This document shows, one piece after another, positions 21,251-28,398 of a stretch of DNA of 41,456 nucleotides (its first letter is position 1; each line of letters opens with the position of its first letter). The notes under the pieces are model-generated. The model had not been told where the DNA came from. It ran no database searches and saw only the letters and a program-made list of their open reading frames with translations. The DNA lies in IMG/VR virus record IMGVR_UViG_3300030108_002937, positions 1 through 41,456 of that record; one strand, 5' to 3'. The stretch comes from a virus. The position numbers were made by a program, and so were the translations under genes.

Positions 21251-21604
21251 TTACTGAATGGATAGGTTTGTTAGGCTTCCATTTAGTGATGATGTAACCC
21301 ATGATGTACATCCATCTACTTTGGGGCCTGGGTTAATTACGAAGCTGTCGATAATTTCGCTGTTGTTAGTTACGGTGATGATGAACGTAGAGCTTTGGGC
21401 CGTGATATCCATCATAGAGAATCTGTCTACCGTGACGGGCTGAACCGCTTGGTAGCAAATGTCATTGAAGATCTGATCTACCTCGTAAGTAAACACGTCC
21501 TCCCACATATTTACTGGTTGGACGATGAATGTAGAAGCACACTGTCCGAAAGAAGACAGAGAGATCATTGTGCATAAGGTTGCCACCATCATTGCATTTT
21601 TCAT
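21251..21604 (-). CDS. Small secreted protein on the opposite strand (moron candidate)
   Basis: 117 residues. Signal peptide MKNAMMVATLCTMISLSSFG then Q-C; the FGQ/C pattern matches the two secreted proteins at 938-3594. The mature part is a beta-rich Thr/Ser/Asn domain with SSTFIITVTNNSEIIDSFVI and a C-terminal WVTSSLNGS. No sorting domain. Single gene, opposite to its surroundings, bounded by its own terminator, which is the usual layout of a phage moron. Confidence 0.65.
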   Translation of the reverse strand: MKNAMMVATLCTMISLSSFGQCASTFIVQPVNMWEDVFTYEVDQIFNDICYQAVQPVTVDRFSMMDITAQSSTFIITVTNNSEIIDSFVINPGPKVDGCTSWVTSSLNGSLTNLSIQ

Positions 21605-21789
21605 TGCGATATGTTTTAATTGAATTTTCGTAGATTTGCTGTAGTCGCTGATCTCATTCTATGGACAATTTCTCATACCTGCAAATTTTGGAGTGTAAAA
21701 ATTCCTTAACGTCTTGAAGAAGTTTTACTTCAACCCCAGGAAAAAAAGAAAAGTCTCCAGTGTTGAGAACGAAAAACGACGGATAAACA

Positions 21790-22269
21790 ATGAAGCTGTC
21801 AAAAAATCTATCGCTCGCCGAGGTGACAAAAAGCACCACGGCTAAACGACTCGGCATAAATAATGTTCCAGATGATGAATGGGTTATCGAAAATCTCAAG
21901 TCGATTGCAGAGCACATATTTCAACCTCTTAGGAATGCTTTCGGGTGCCCTATATACGTGTCGTCAGGCTATCGTAGCCCTGAGCTCAACCGTGCTATCG
22001 GCGGTTCGCTTCGTAGTCAGCACATGGAAGGGAGAGCACTCGACCTTGATGCAGACGTATACGGAAAGTGTACAAACTCTGAGATCTTCAACTGGATACG
22101 AGAGAATGTTGAGTTTGATCAGATGGTGTGGGAGTTTGGTGATTCAGACAATCCTGATTGGGTTCACGTCAGTTATGTGTCTGATGGCGTTAATCGTGGT
22201 CGCTGCCTCAAGGCTTGTCGTGACGATGAGGGAAAGGTCTACTATGAAGTAATGTTTAAATCTCTTTAA
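21790..22269 (+). CDS. M15-family peptidase (endolysin candidate)
   Basis: 159 residues. SSGYRSPELNRAIGGSLRSQ with H78, GRALDLDAD with D85, and WVHVS with H126 form the zinc site of M15A/D-Ala-D-Ala carboxypeptidase-like enzymes; E115 in VWEFGD is the likely general base. The family cleaves peptidoglycan peptides and is common as phage endolysin. No signal peptide, so release would need a holin; the 288-572 membrane protein is one candidate elsewhere. Confidence 0.85.
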   Translation: MKLSKNLSLAEVTKSTTAKRLGINNVPDDEWVIENLKSIAEHIFQPLRNAFGCPIYVSSGYRSPELNRAIGGSLRSQHMEGRALDLDADVYGKCTNSEIFNWIRENVEFDQMVWEFGDSDNPDWVHVSYVSDGVNRGRCLKACRDDEGKVYYEVMFKSL

Positions 22270-22276
22270 TATAGTC

Positions 22277-22714
22277 ATGTTAGGATTAGGTACACCAATA
22301 CAGCTTAGTGCGCAGTCAGCAGTAGAATCAGAACGCGCGGGTACTGCATGGACTGAGACATCACACAGCGGCGGAACAACCCCAAACATAAGGCTTTCTG
22401 GAACCCCTACTACTACTGTCATAACATTATTCATTGACGACACAAATGATTGGAGTGGGGATGCGACTGATTACAGCTTAACTTCCGTTGAAGTAAATAA
22501 TACCACAAGCGGTGCTTCTTCTACAGGCAACACCTTTACCTTTAGTACTCAACATGGGGTAGGTAGTGATGGTGAGAGAGAAATACGGACAAGTCAAATA
22601 AGGATCAGCGACTTATTTGCTGCGGGACGAGGTCAAACTATCACAATAACTGGCAACTTGACCAGAACTGGATACGCTTCCCCGCAACTGACTGCGTCAT
22701 TAACTTACTCATAA
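22277..22714 (+). CDS. Small beta-rich virion or fibre-associated protein
   Basis: 145 residues, Thr/Ser-rich strands (TVITLFIDDTNDWSGDATDY, GQTITITGNLTRTGYASPQL). Composition is like phage tail or head ornaments. No family recognised. Seven bases after the endolysin. Confidence 0.6.
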   Translation: MLGLGTPIQLSAQSAVESERAGTAWTETSHSGGTTPNIRLSGTPTTTVITLFIDDTNDWSGDATDYSLTSVEVNNTTSGASSTGNTFTFSTQHGVGSDGEREIRTSQIRISDLFAAGRGQTITITGNLTRTGYASPQLTASLTYS

Positions 22715-22718
22715 TTAT

Positions 22719-23141
22719 TCAGTTACTAAGCATAGAGTAGAATCTCTGAACAAGGAGCCTGGCCTTCTGCGTTATAGCGTATCTCACCCTGTAGTTGTAC
22801 TTCGTCTCGTCTCTAAATAGATGATCCTCGTATGTGTCTGAGGGGGTGAGTTTGTCAAAGTGCTTGTATATGTACCCCTTTTTTACCAGCGGGTATATCA
22901 CCCTGTTGGATAGGTTTGTCTTGTTCATCTCTAATGCCGTAGACGCGTAGTCTATTGTGAAGAACTGTAGGTCGTATGCCCATAGTAAGAACTCTATGTG
23001 ACTGAATCTTAAGCCGCTAGATTCTACCATCAGCCTCTTCGCCCTCTTGAAATTCTTGAGATAGTTCCTCTTGATATATTTGCTATCTTGTAGAGCAAAG
23101 TCACGGAACATTCTCTTTTTTGAGATTTTGCTTTTTGGCAT
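22719..23141 (-). CDS. Winged-helix (MarR-like) DNA-binding regulator
   Basis: 140 residues from ATG 23141; a GTG two codons upstream is less likely. Basic N-terminus. HIEFLLWAYDLQFFTIDYAS, then TNLSNRVIYPLVKKGYIYKH, then YRVRYAITQKARLLVQRFY match the helix-HTH-wing-helix order of MarR-type proteins. It is divergent from the 23166 gene across a 24-base gap, so it may control its own promoter and the rightward genes. Confidence 0.65.
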   Translation of the reverse strand: MPKSKISKKRMFRDFALQDSKYIKRNYLKNFKRAKRLMVESSGLRFSHIEFLLWAYDLQFFTIDYASTALEMNKTNLSNRVIYPLVKKGYIYKHFDKLTPSDTYEDHLFRDETKYNYRVRYAITQKARLLVQRFYSMLSN

Positions 23142-23165
23142 TTTCACTTAATTAACCCACAAGAT

Positions 23166-23450
23166 ATGGAAGAAGACGATTTTTTGATGGAGGTGCAGCG
23201 TCTTTTCATGGAGTACGAGGCGCTTTTAGATCAGTACGAAATGAGAGACCGAGTTCTTTCTATCTTTGTGGCTGGTGTTTTGGAGCCCATCGACGAGAGC
23301 ATGTCTAACATGAGAGCTATGTATAACTACATTCTCGACAATCGCGAAGAGCTCGATACGCTAATTGATTTTATAGACAAGAGCTACGAAGAGAGGAGGG
23401 GTCCAGACCTAGACAACCTCTTAGACGGGCTCGGTATTTCATTGAACTGA
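23166..23450 (+). CDS. Hypothetical acidic helical protein
   Basis: 94 residues, strongly helical and acidic (LFMEYEALLDQYEMRDRVLS, NREELDTLIDFIDKSYEERR). It starts a rightward run; the stop overlaps the next start (TGATG). No family recognised. Confidence 0.65.
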   Translation: MEEDDFLMEVQRLFMEYEALLDQYEMRDRVLSIFVAGVLEPIDESMSNMRAMYNYILDNREELDTLIDFIDKSYEERRGPDLDNLLDGLGISLN

Positions 23451-23686
23451 TGAATGGAGTTATTAGAAAGATTATAATCGGCAGAGACCCGAAGGACGCC
23501 ATGGCATACTATGTCGGTATGCGTGCAGGCTCTGGAGAGGTCAGCGCCATAGTGCTTGATGACGAACATCTTTACAAATACGGAGTGAAGCGGTACCTGG
23601 TTTACATACAGAATGACGGGGGTCAGATGCTATGGAAGTCTGTAGACTGCATGCCGTGTATACTAGAATACGACCTAAACTTTTAA
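23450..23686 (+). CDS. Hypothetical small protein
   Basis: 78 residues, compact alpha/beta pattern (VIRKIIIGRDPKDAMAYYVG, VKRYLVYIQNDGGQMLWKSV). Followed after one base by the next gene. Function unknown. Confidence 0.65.
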   Translation: MNGVIRKIIIGRDPKDAMAYYVGMRAGSGEVSAIVLDDEHLYKYGVKRYLVYIQNDGGQMLWKSVDCMPCILEYDLNF

Positions 23687-23687
23687 G

Positions 23688-24404
23688 ATGGCTAGGTACA
23701 AGAAAAGAAAAACAAGAGGCGGGACTAAGGTTATGCCACCCAGCACAATATGGGAGTGGTATGCTCCAGAAACTATATCCGCTTCGGTGTCATTTGATTC
23801 TAGCCCCTATTCTTCGAACGAAGATGTTCAGCTTGACCTCCTTTCAGTGCTTCAGCAATTTCTAGCAGGCCCCTTTGGAATTTCTTGCAACTTCCCCATA
23901 TACCCCAAGGTGTCTTTCGTGGGGACATTTGTTAGGACCAACATACAGGAATTTGTTCAGTTTGCAGGAGCAGACCTACAAGACATACCTCAGCAGCTTT
24001 CTGATAGCTGTAGACTAGTGAGCCAGAAGAATTCCTACATAGGGTGTGGTCCACCTACAGGCAATCTGAGTCAACCTGAAATCAATATGTTCATATTTGA
24101 CGACAGGCTTAAGATAGCCTCTATAGTAGATCTGGGGGACGGGACCGTTCTAGTTGTCTTTCAGGTCAGCTCGGTTAGAGCTCAGGACATATTTACGAAA
24201 AGCAACACTCAAGACCCTATAGCTTTTCCGTTTTTCCCGTATGACACTAACGTTAATCCACAGCCTGGCGTTCTTGTGGTTGGAGGTGCTTATCTTAACA
24301 ACGGTAAGATGAAGATTGGCGACTTTAGGGCACACTATATACCAGGTAATAAGTACACCCCAAATCCTCCCTCTGCCTTTAATGTGGACTTTAGCATACT
24401 GTAA
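23688..24404 (+). CDS. Probable structural protein
   Basis: 238 residues; basic N-terminus (ARYKKRKTRGG) then a beta-rich body with LVVFQVSSVRAQDIF and VLVVGGAYLNNGKMKIGDFR. No enzyme motif. It lies in the virion module two bases before a Gly-rich protein gene. Confidence 0.6.
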   Translation: MARYKKRKTRGGTKVMPPSTIWEWYAPETISASVSFDSSPYSSNEDVQLDLLSVLQQFLAGPFGISCNFPIYPKVSFVGTFVRTNIQEFVQFAGADLQDIPQQLSDSCRLVSQKNSYIGCGPPTGNLSQPEINMFIFDDRLKIASIVDLGDGTVLVVFQVSSVRAQDIFTKSNTQDPIAFPFFPYDTNVNPQPGVLVVGGAYLNNGKMKIGDFRAHYIPGNKYTPNPPSAFNVDFSIL

Positions 24405-24406
24405 AG

Positions 24407-24736
24407 ATGGTTAGAGAGAATTTGGTGACCGACGGCACAGAGTTTGCAAGACCAGACGGCACCCCGTACTCTGGTCCGTATCATGTGCACATAAGTCAGG
24501 GGGCAATGGTGGGAGGTAGACACGTCTCATCTCCTCACGATATCCTTGTACCGCTTACAGCAGAGGCTGCTCAAAAGATCGTGTCGATACAGATTTCTTT
24601 AAAAAATGAAGAATTTGTTGCAAACGCCCCACGTGTTTCTGTATCTTCGTCAAGGGGCGGAGGTGGAGGCGGATACTCCAGCGGAGGTGGCGGTGGCGGT
24701 GGAGGTGGATCCTCCAGCCCTTCCCCTAGCTACTAA
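24407..24736 (+). CDS. Small virion-associated protein with YxGxYHxH motif and Gly-rich tail
   Basis: 109 residues. GTPYSGPYHVHISQGAMVGG with following RHVSSPHDIL is a motif I have seen in small marine-phage structural proteins (YSG-x-YH-x-H then GA-x-H). The C-terminal 30 residues are poly-Gly/Ser, encoded by GGAGG-rich repeats at 24655-24710. Exact role unknown. Confidence 0.6.
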   Translation: MVRENLVTDGTEFARPDGTPYSGPYHVHISQGAMVGGRHVSSPHDILVPLTAEAAQKIVSIQISLKNEEFVANAPRVSVSSSRGGGGGGYSSGGGGGGGGGSSSPSPSY

Positions 24737-24745
24737 TTAAATAAA

Positions 24746-25351
24746 ATGAAAACCTTCAATTTCTTTGTCGTAAAGCTTGAAAAGCTCATCAACGACACCA
24801 TCACCATGTCCAACGGAACCGAGCTGTACATAGACAGCAAGTGGGACGAAATGGGCGAGTTCAACTACAGGGTTACAGAGGGACCTGTGGTTGCATCTCC
24901 TTTTAAATACGATACAGGCGTAGAGCCTGGGGACACTCTTTATTTTCACCACCTGGTGGTTATGCAGGGTGGTCAAGTTCTCACGGGAGATGATGACCAC
25001 TACATCGTCAAGTACAACGAGGAGGCGCTCAACAATCAAGCCATAGCATACAAGAGCAAGAAGGATGGAAAGATCAGGCCCCTTACAGGGTGGTCGCTCT
25101 TGGAGCCCGTGGATCAGGAAGAACTAAAAACAAAGTCAGATGTTATCGAAGTTGTCGAACTTGAAGAGAAGCTACCTACAAAGGGTCGTGTCGCTTTTAC
25201 GTCTAACGGGATTGAAGATCTTGGACTGAAAGTGGGGGACGTTGTCGGATTCAAAGAAAACCGAGACTACCGCATCAAGATAGACGGTAAGGAGTACTAC
25301 AGAACTAGAACACAAGATCTGCTATATGTCGAAGAAGTTCACAACAGTTGA
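24746..25351 (+). CDS. Tandem GroES-like co-chaperonin-fold protein
   Basis: 201 residues with two similar halves. The first has GPVVASPFKYDTGVEPGDTL then YFHHLVVMQGGQV; the second has GRVAFTSNGIEDLGLKVGDV then VGFKENRDYRIKIDGKEYYR. Both follow the GroES plan of a capping strand, a G-D-x-V/L turn and a final strand ending in LLYVEEV. Phage co-chaperonins assist capsid folding with host GroEL, which suits its place ahead of the capsid genes. The doubled domain is unusual. Confidence 0.6.
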   Translation: MKTFNFFVVKLEKLINDTITMSNGTELYIDSKWDEMGEFNYRVTEGPVVASPFKYDTGVEPGDTLYFHHLVVMQGGQVLTGDDDHYIVKYNEEALNNQAIAYKSKKDGKIRPLTGWSLLEPVDQEELKTKSDVIEVVELEEKLPTKGRVAFTSNGIEDLGLKVGDVVGFKENRDYRIKIDGKEYYRTRTQDLLYVEEVHNS

Positions 25352-25613
25352 TGCCGCCCGAAGACTCTTAGAGAGTATGGAGGATGCCATCAACAACATG
25401 ATAGATGAGATCAAGAAGCCAGTGGACCCCGAGATCAACGGAAGCGCACGTAAGGCAGAGTTGCAGTCTATCAAGCAGACGGCTACAGATTGCAAGGAAC
25501 TCATAGTCGAAAGACAGAGGTTGGAACAAATGATCAAAGACTTACAGGCTAATGGAGGGATCGAAGAAACAAAAGACTACAGCGGAGGTTTCGCTGAAAG
25601 ATTCTCTAAATGA
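25326..25613 (+). CDS. Hypothetical helical protein
   Basis: 95 residues, overlapping the GroES-like gene by 26 bases. Charged helices (DAARRLLESMEDAINNMIDE, ERQRLEQMIKDLQANGG) suggest a coiled-coil hairpin. Possibly a partner of its upstream neighbour. Confidence 0.6.
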   Translation: MSKKFTTVDAARRLLESMEDAINNMIDEIKKPVDPEINGSARKAELQSIKQTATDCKELIVERQRLEQMIKDLQANGGIEETKDYSGGFAERFSK

Positions 25614-25695
25614 TTGGAAAAAAATAGTATGGCAATACAATAGAACAGATTACAAGTTCTGGGAGGATTCCTGGAACGATGAGTTCGAGGACTGA
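25552..25695 (+). CDS. 47-residue Trp-rich acidic protein in overlapping frame
   Basis: ATG 25552 to TGA 25693-25695. Product begins MEGSKKQKTTAEVSLKDSLN then DWKKIVWQYNRTDYKFWEDS and ends WNDEFED. It overlaps the previous gene by 62 bases and fills the gap before the tRNA. The aromatic/acidic ending is not what random sequence gives, but the gene is short. Confidence 0.5.
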   Translation: MEGSKKQKTTAEVSLKDSLNDWKKIVWQYNRTDYKFWEDSWNDEFED

Positions 25696-25743
25696 GTTGT
25701 TGGTTTTCGTCAGGCGGCCCTCTACGCAAATGGGCTTATCAAC

Positions 25744-25817
25744 TGGGGCGTAGTTCAGTTGGTTAGAGCGTCTGTCTTATACACAGGAAGTCGCGGGTTC
25801 AAGTCCCGCCGCCCCAA
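25744..25817 (+). tRNA. tRNA-Ile (anticodon UAU)
   Basis: Complete cloverleaf: acceptor TGGGGCG/CGCCCCA, D-arm GTTC...GAGC, anticodon stem TCTGT/ACAGG with loop CTTATAC (UAU at 34-36), T-arm GCGGG-TTCAAGT-CCCGC. It reads AUA, which the late genes use often. No CCA is encoded. Confidence 0.95.
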
Positions 25818-25825
25818 CAATTTAT

Positions 25826-25833
25826 TATATTTG
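25826..25833 (+). promoter_or_regulatory. TATATTTG promoter element
   Basis: Nine bases after the tRNA-Ile end and four bases before the ATG at 25838; TAnnTTTG match with almost no leader. Confidence 0.5.
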
Positions 25834-25837
25834 TACC

Positions 25838-26065
25838 ATGAAGCTCAAAAAGCGAGACTACGATAAGGAGTACAAGAAGTACGGAAAGGGCGGAAAAGCC
25901 AAAAAGTACAGGGCTTCTTTGAATAAGGTAAACCGCCGTAAGGGTACATACGGAAACGGTGACGGTCTCGACGAATCGCACATAGGTACGTCTGACAAGA
26001 CAACCCCTCGTCCAGAATCTCAAAACAGGGCCAACAACAGGCCCAGGCGTAGGCGGAGCAGGTAA
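25838..26065 (+). CDS. Very basic small protein, HNH-like remnant
   Basis: 75 residues. RDYDKEYKKYGKGGKAKKYR, then LNKVNRRKGTYGNGDGLDES and HI resemble the small phage HNH-type proteins with K-Y-x-x-E-Y, basic helix and a GDG-x-D-x-x-H centre, though the second zinc/metal half is replaced by an Arg/Pro/Asn tail. It may be a DNA-binding virion or packaging protein next to terminase; nuclease activity is doubtful. Flanked by two tRNA genes. Confidence 0.6.
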   Translation: MKLKKRDYDKEYKKYGKGGKAKKYRASLNKVNRRKGTYGNGDGLDESHIGTSDKTTPRPESQNRANNRPRRRRSR

Positions 26066-26071
26066 CCCCAT

Positions 26072-26145
26072 GCGCTCGTAGCTCAGCTGGATAGAGCATC
26101 TGCCTTCTAAGCAGACGGTCACAGGTTCGAATCCTGTCGGGCGTA
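26072..26145 (+). tRNA. tRNA-Arg (anticodon UCU)
   Basis: Acceptor GCGCTCG/CGGGCGT (two G-U pairs), D-arm GCTC...GAGC, anticodon stem TCTGC/GCAGA with loop CTTCTAA (UCU), T-arm ACAGG-TTCGAAT-CCTGT. It reads AGA, frequent in the phage genes. Confidence 0.95.
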
Positions 26146-26159
26146 CTAAATTCAATACA

Positions 26160-26291
26160 ATGGCTAAAATCCAAGTAAACAACTACAAGAAGAAGCGTGT
26201 AAGACGCAAGGGTGTTCACGCTAAGACGAAGCAGTCTAAGAACAAGGGTTCGGTAAACTACAAGAAGTCTTATGCTGGTCAAGGTAGATGA
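26160..26291 (+). CDS. 43-residue basic protein preceding terminase
   Basis: ATG 26160 to TGA 26289-26291: MAKIQVNNYKKKRVRRKGVH then AKTKQSKNKGSVNYKKSYAG and QGR. The pattern R-x-GVHAKT-x-x-SK and a YKK-x-Y-x-GQGR end looks like a conserved small basic phage protein. It overlaps the terminase start by 20 bases, so the two are coupled. Possibly packaging- or head-associated. Confidence 0.75.
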   Translation: MAKIQVNNYKKKRVRRKGVHAKTKQSKNKGSVNYKKSYAGQGR

Positions 26292-28380
26292 CTATGATCA
26301 GGATGTTGTCTCAATTTGCCCCAAGGGTACAACGGGTGAAGTTATTCAACTTGGTGATCTACTCATTGCACTTCCCGCTCAGCCGCCCAAAGAAGAGATT
26401 GCTGGATATGACCGCCCAGACCACCTGCAGCTGTGGGAGAGGCTTCCTATGCCAGAGGAGTTGTCTAGGATTAAATCTATGGATGAGTGGTCCGAGACGC
26501 CCAGAGAGTTTCGAGAAAAGTTTCGTCCGTATATCGAGGAGGAGTTTCGACGCAGGCGTGAAGGTTTTTGGTTTTATAACAACGGTGTCGCTACGTATAT
26601 TACGGGTAGGCACTACATGATGTTGCAGTGGACGAAGCTCGATATAGGGTTTCCTTACTATCTTGCATTCCAGCGGGACATTTTTTTACACATGTCTGCG
26701 TGTGAGGCCGACCCGCGATGTATAGGCCAACTTTACACCAAGTGCCGTCGATCTGGATACACCAACATCTGTGCATCAGTATTGGTAGACGAGGCAACAC
26801 AAGTCAAGGACAAGCTTTTAGGCATACAGTCGAAGACGGGTAAGGACGCGCAGGAGAACATATTCATGAAGAAGGTCGTCTACATGTTTAGACACTACCC
26901 CTTCTTCTTTAAACCCATTCAAGATGGAACGACCAATCCGCGCATGGAGCTGGCTTTTCGCGAGCCGAGTAAGAGAATCACGAAGAAGAATAAGACTTCG
27001 CAGACGGGCGAGGCTCTTAATACGGTCATAAACTGGAAGAACACCACAAACAATGCGTATGATGGGGAGAAGCTCCACATACTGTATCTAGACGAGGCGG
27101 GTAAGTGGGAGAAGCCCACAGACATTCGAGACGCCTGGAGAATCCAGAGGACGTGTCTCATCGTGGGTAGAAAGATTGTGGGGAAGGCGCTGGTGGGCAG
27201 CACCGTAAACCCTATGGACAAGGGTGGAAAAGAATACAAGGACCTCTGGAAAGACTCGAACCCTAACGAAAGAAACGCAAATGGTAGAACTCGCAGCGGC
27301 CTTTACAGGCTATTCATCCCAGCCCATCAGTCACTTGAAGGATTTTTCGATGTCCATGGACAGCCAGTCGTTGAAGATCCTGATAACCCTGTGGGGGGTA
27401 TTGATGGTGATGACATTACTCAGGGATCGAAACAATACCTGAAAAACGAGAGGGACAGTCTGAAGCATGACCCCTCCGAGCTTAACGAGGTTGTAAGGCA
27501 GTTTCCGTTTACCACCGATGAGGCATTTAGAGACAGCATCGAGGGTAGCCTTTTTAACATAGGTAAGATCTATCAGCAGATAGAACACAACGACGAACTG
27601 TTCCCCAACCCCGTGGTCAAGGGTAACTTTATATGGAAGGAGAAGGACAAGGAGGTGGTGTTCTCTCCTGACGTGAACGGTAGGTTCAGGGTGGCATGGA
27701 TGCCTCCTCAAGAGCAAAGAAATGTATCTAAAGTTGATGGCGGACAGAGGGTAGCTCCGTTTGCAGACAGAGGATGTGGAGGTGTAGACTCCTACGACCT
27801 GGATTCCACCGTAGACGGGAGAGGCTCAAAGGGGGCACTGCATCTCTATAACAAGTTTCACATAGAGAACCCTTCTAACATGTTCGTTGTGGAGTACGCC
27901 TCTAGGCCAGACCTGGCCAAGATATTCTACGAAGACGTACTGATGGCTGCGTTCTTCTACGGGTACCCACTCCTCGTGGAAAACAATAAGTACGGTATCG
28001 TAAGATACTTTGAATCAAGAGGTTACGACGGATACCTAATGGACAGGCCAGATCACCTGAAGTCTGCCAACGCCAAGGTGAACGTGAAGACCAAGGGTAT
28101 CCCTTCAAACTCACAGGATGTGATACAGGCTCACGCCCACGCCATAGAACAGTACATATACGATCACGTAGGTATCAACTATGACACAGGCGATATAGGC
28201 AAAATGTATCTTAACAGAACCCTAGAGGACTGGATAGGATTTAAGATCAACGATCGCACCAAGTTTGACCTTACGATAAGCTCTGGCCTGGCTCTTCTTG
28301 CGGCTCAGAAGTCCAAACCCAAAGAGAAGACCGATTTCACTGAGCGTAAGTTTTTTAGACGGTATAAACCAATCGGTTGA
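26272..28380 (+). CDS. terL: Terminase large subunit
   Basis: 702 residues; the packaging motor and headful or site-specific nuclease. N-terminal GFWFYNNGVATYITGRHYMM (98-117) with LQWTK is seen in terminases of Bacteroidota phages. The Walker A-like segment is degenerate (KCRRSGYT, 157-164). Walker B is HILYLDEAGK (269-278) with catalytic E275, and the coupling motif is VGSTVN (308-313). The RNase H-type nuclease has GVDSYD (D506), LLVENN (E570) and a late Asp-rich helix (SQDVIQAHAHAIEQ). Start ATG 26272 lies within the preceding 43-residue gene. Confidence 0.93.
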   Translation: MLVKVDDYDQDVVSICPKGTTGEVIQLGDLLIALPAQPPKEEIAGYDRPDHLQLWERLPMPEELSRIKSMDEWSETPREFREKFRPYIEEEFRRRREGFWFYNNGVATYITGRHYMMLQWTKLDIGFPYYLAFQRDIFLHMSACEADPRCIGQLYTKCRRSGYTNICASVLVDEATQVKDKLLGIQSKTGKDAQENIFMKKVVYMFRHYPFFFKPIQDGTTNPRMELAFREPSKRITKKNKTSQTGEALNTVINWKNTTNNAYDGEKLHILYLDEAGKWEKPTDIRDAWRIQRTCLIVGRKIVGKALVGSTVNPMDKGGKEYKDLWKDSNPNERNANGRTRSGLYRLFIPAHQSLEGFFDVHGQPVVEDPDNPVGGIDGDDITQGSKQYLKNERDSLKHDPSELNEVVRQFPFTTDEAFRDSIEGSLFNIGKIYQQIEHNDELFPNPVVKGNFIWKEKDKEVVFSPDVNGRFRVAWMPPQEQRNVSKVDGGQRVAPFADRGCGGVDSYDLDSTVDGRGSKGALHLYNKFHIENPSNMFVVEYASRPDLAKIFYEDVLMAAFFYGYPLLVENNKYGIVRYFESRGYDGYLMDRPDHLKSANAKVNVKTKGIPSNSQDVIQAHAHAIEQYIYDHVGINYDTGDIGKMYLNRTLEDWIGFKINDRTKFDLTISSGLALLAAQKSKPKEKTDFTERKFFRRYKPIG

Positions 28381-28385
28381 TTTAG

Positions 28386-28393
28386 TATATTTG
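28386..28393 (+). promoter_or_regulatory. TATATTTG promoter element
   Basis: Between the terminase stop (28378-28380) and the portal ATG at 28399, five bases from it; TAnnTTTG match. Confidence 0.5.
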
Positions 28394-28398
28394 TGCCA

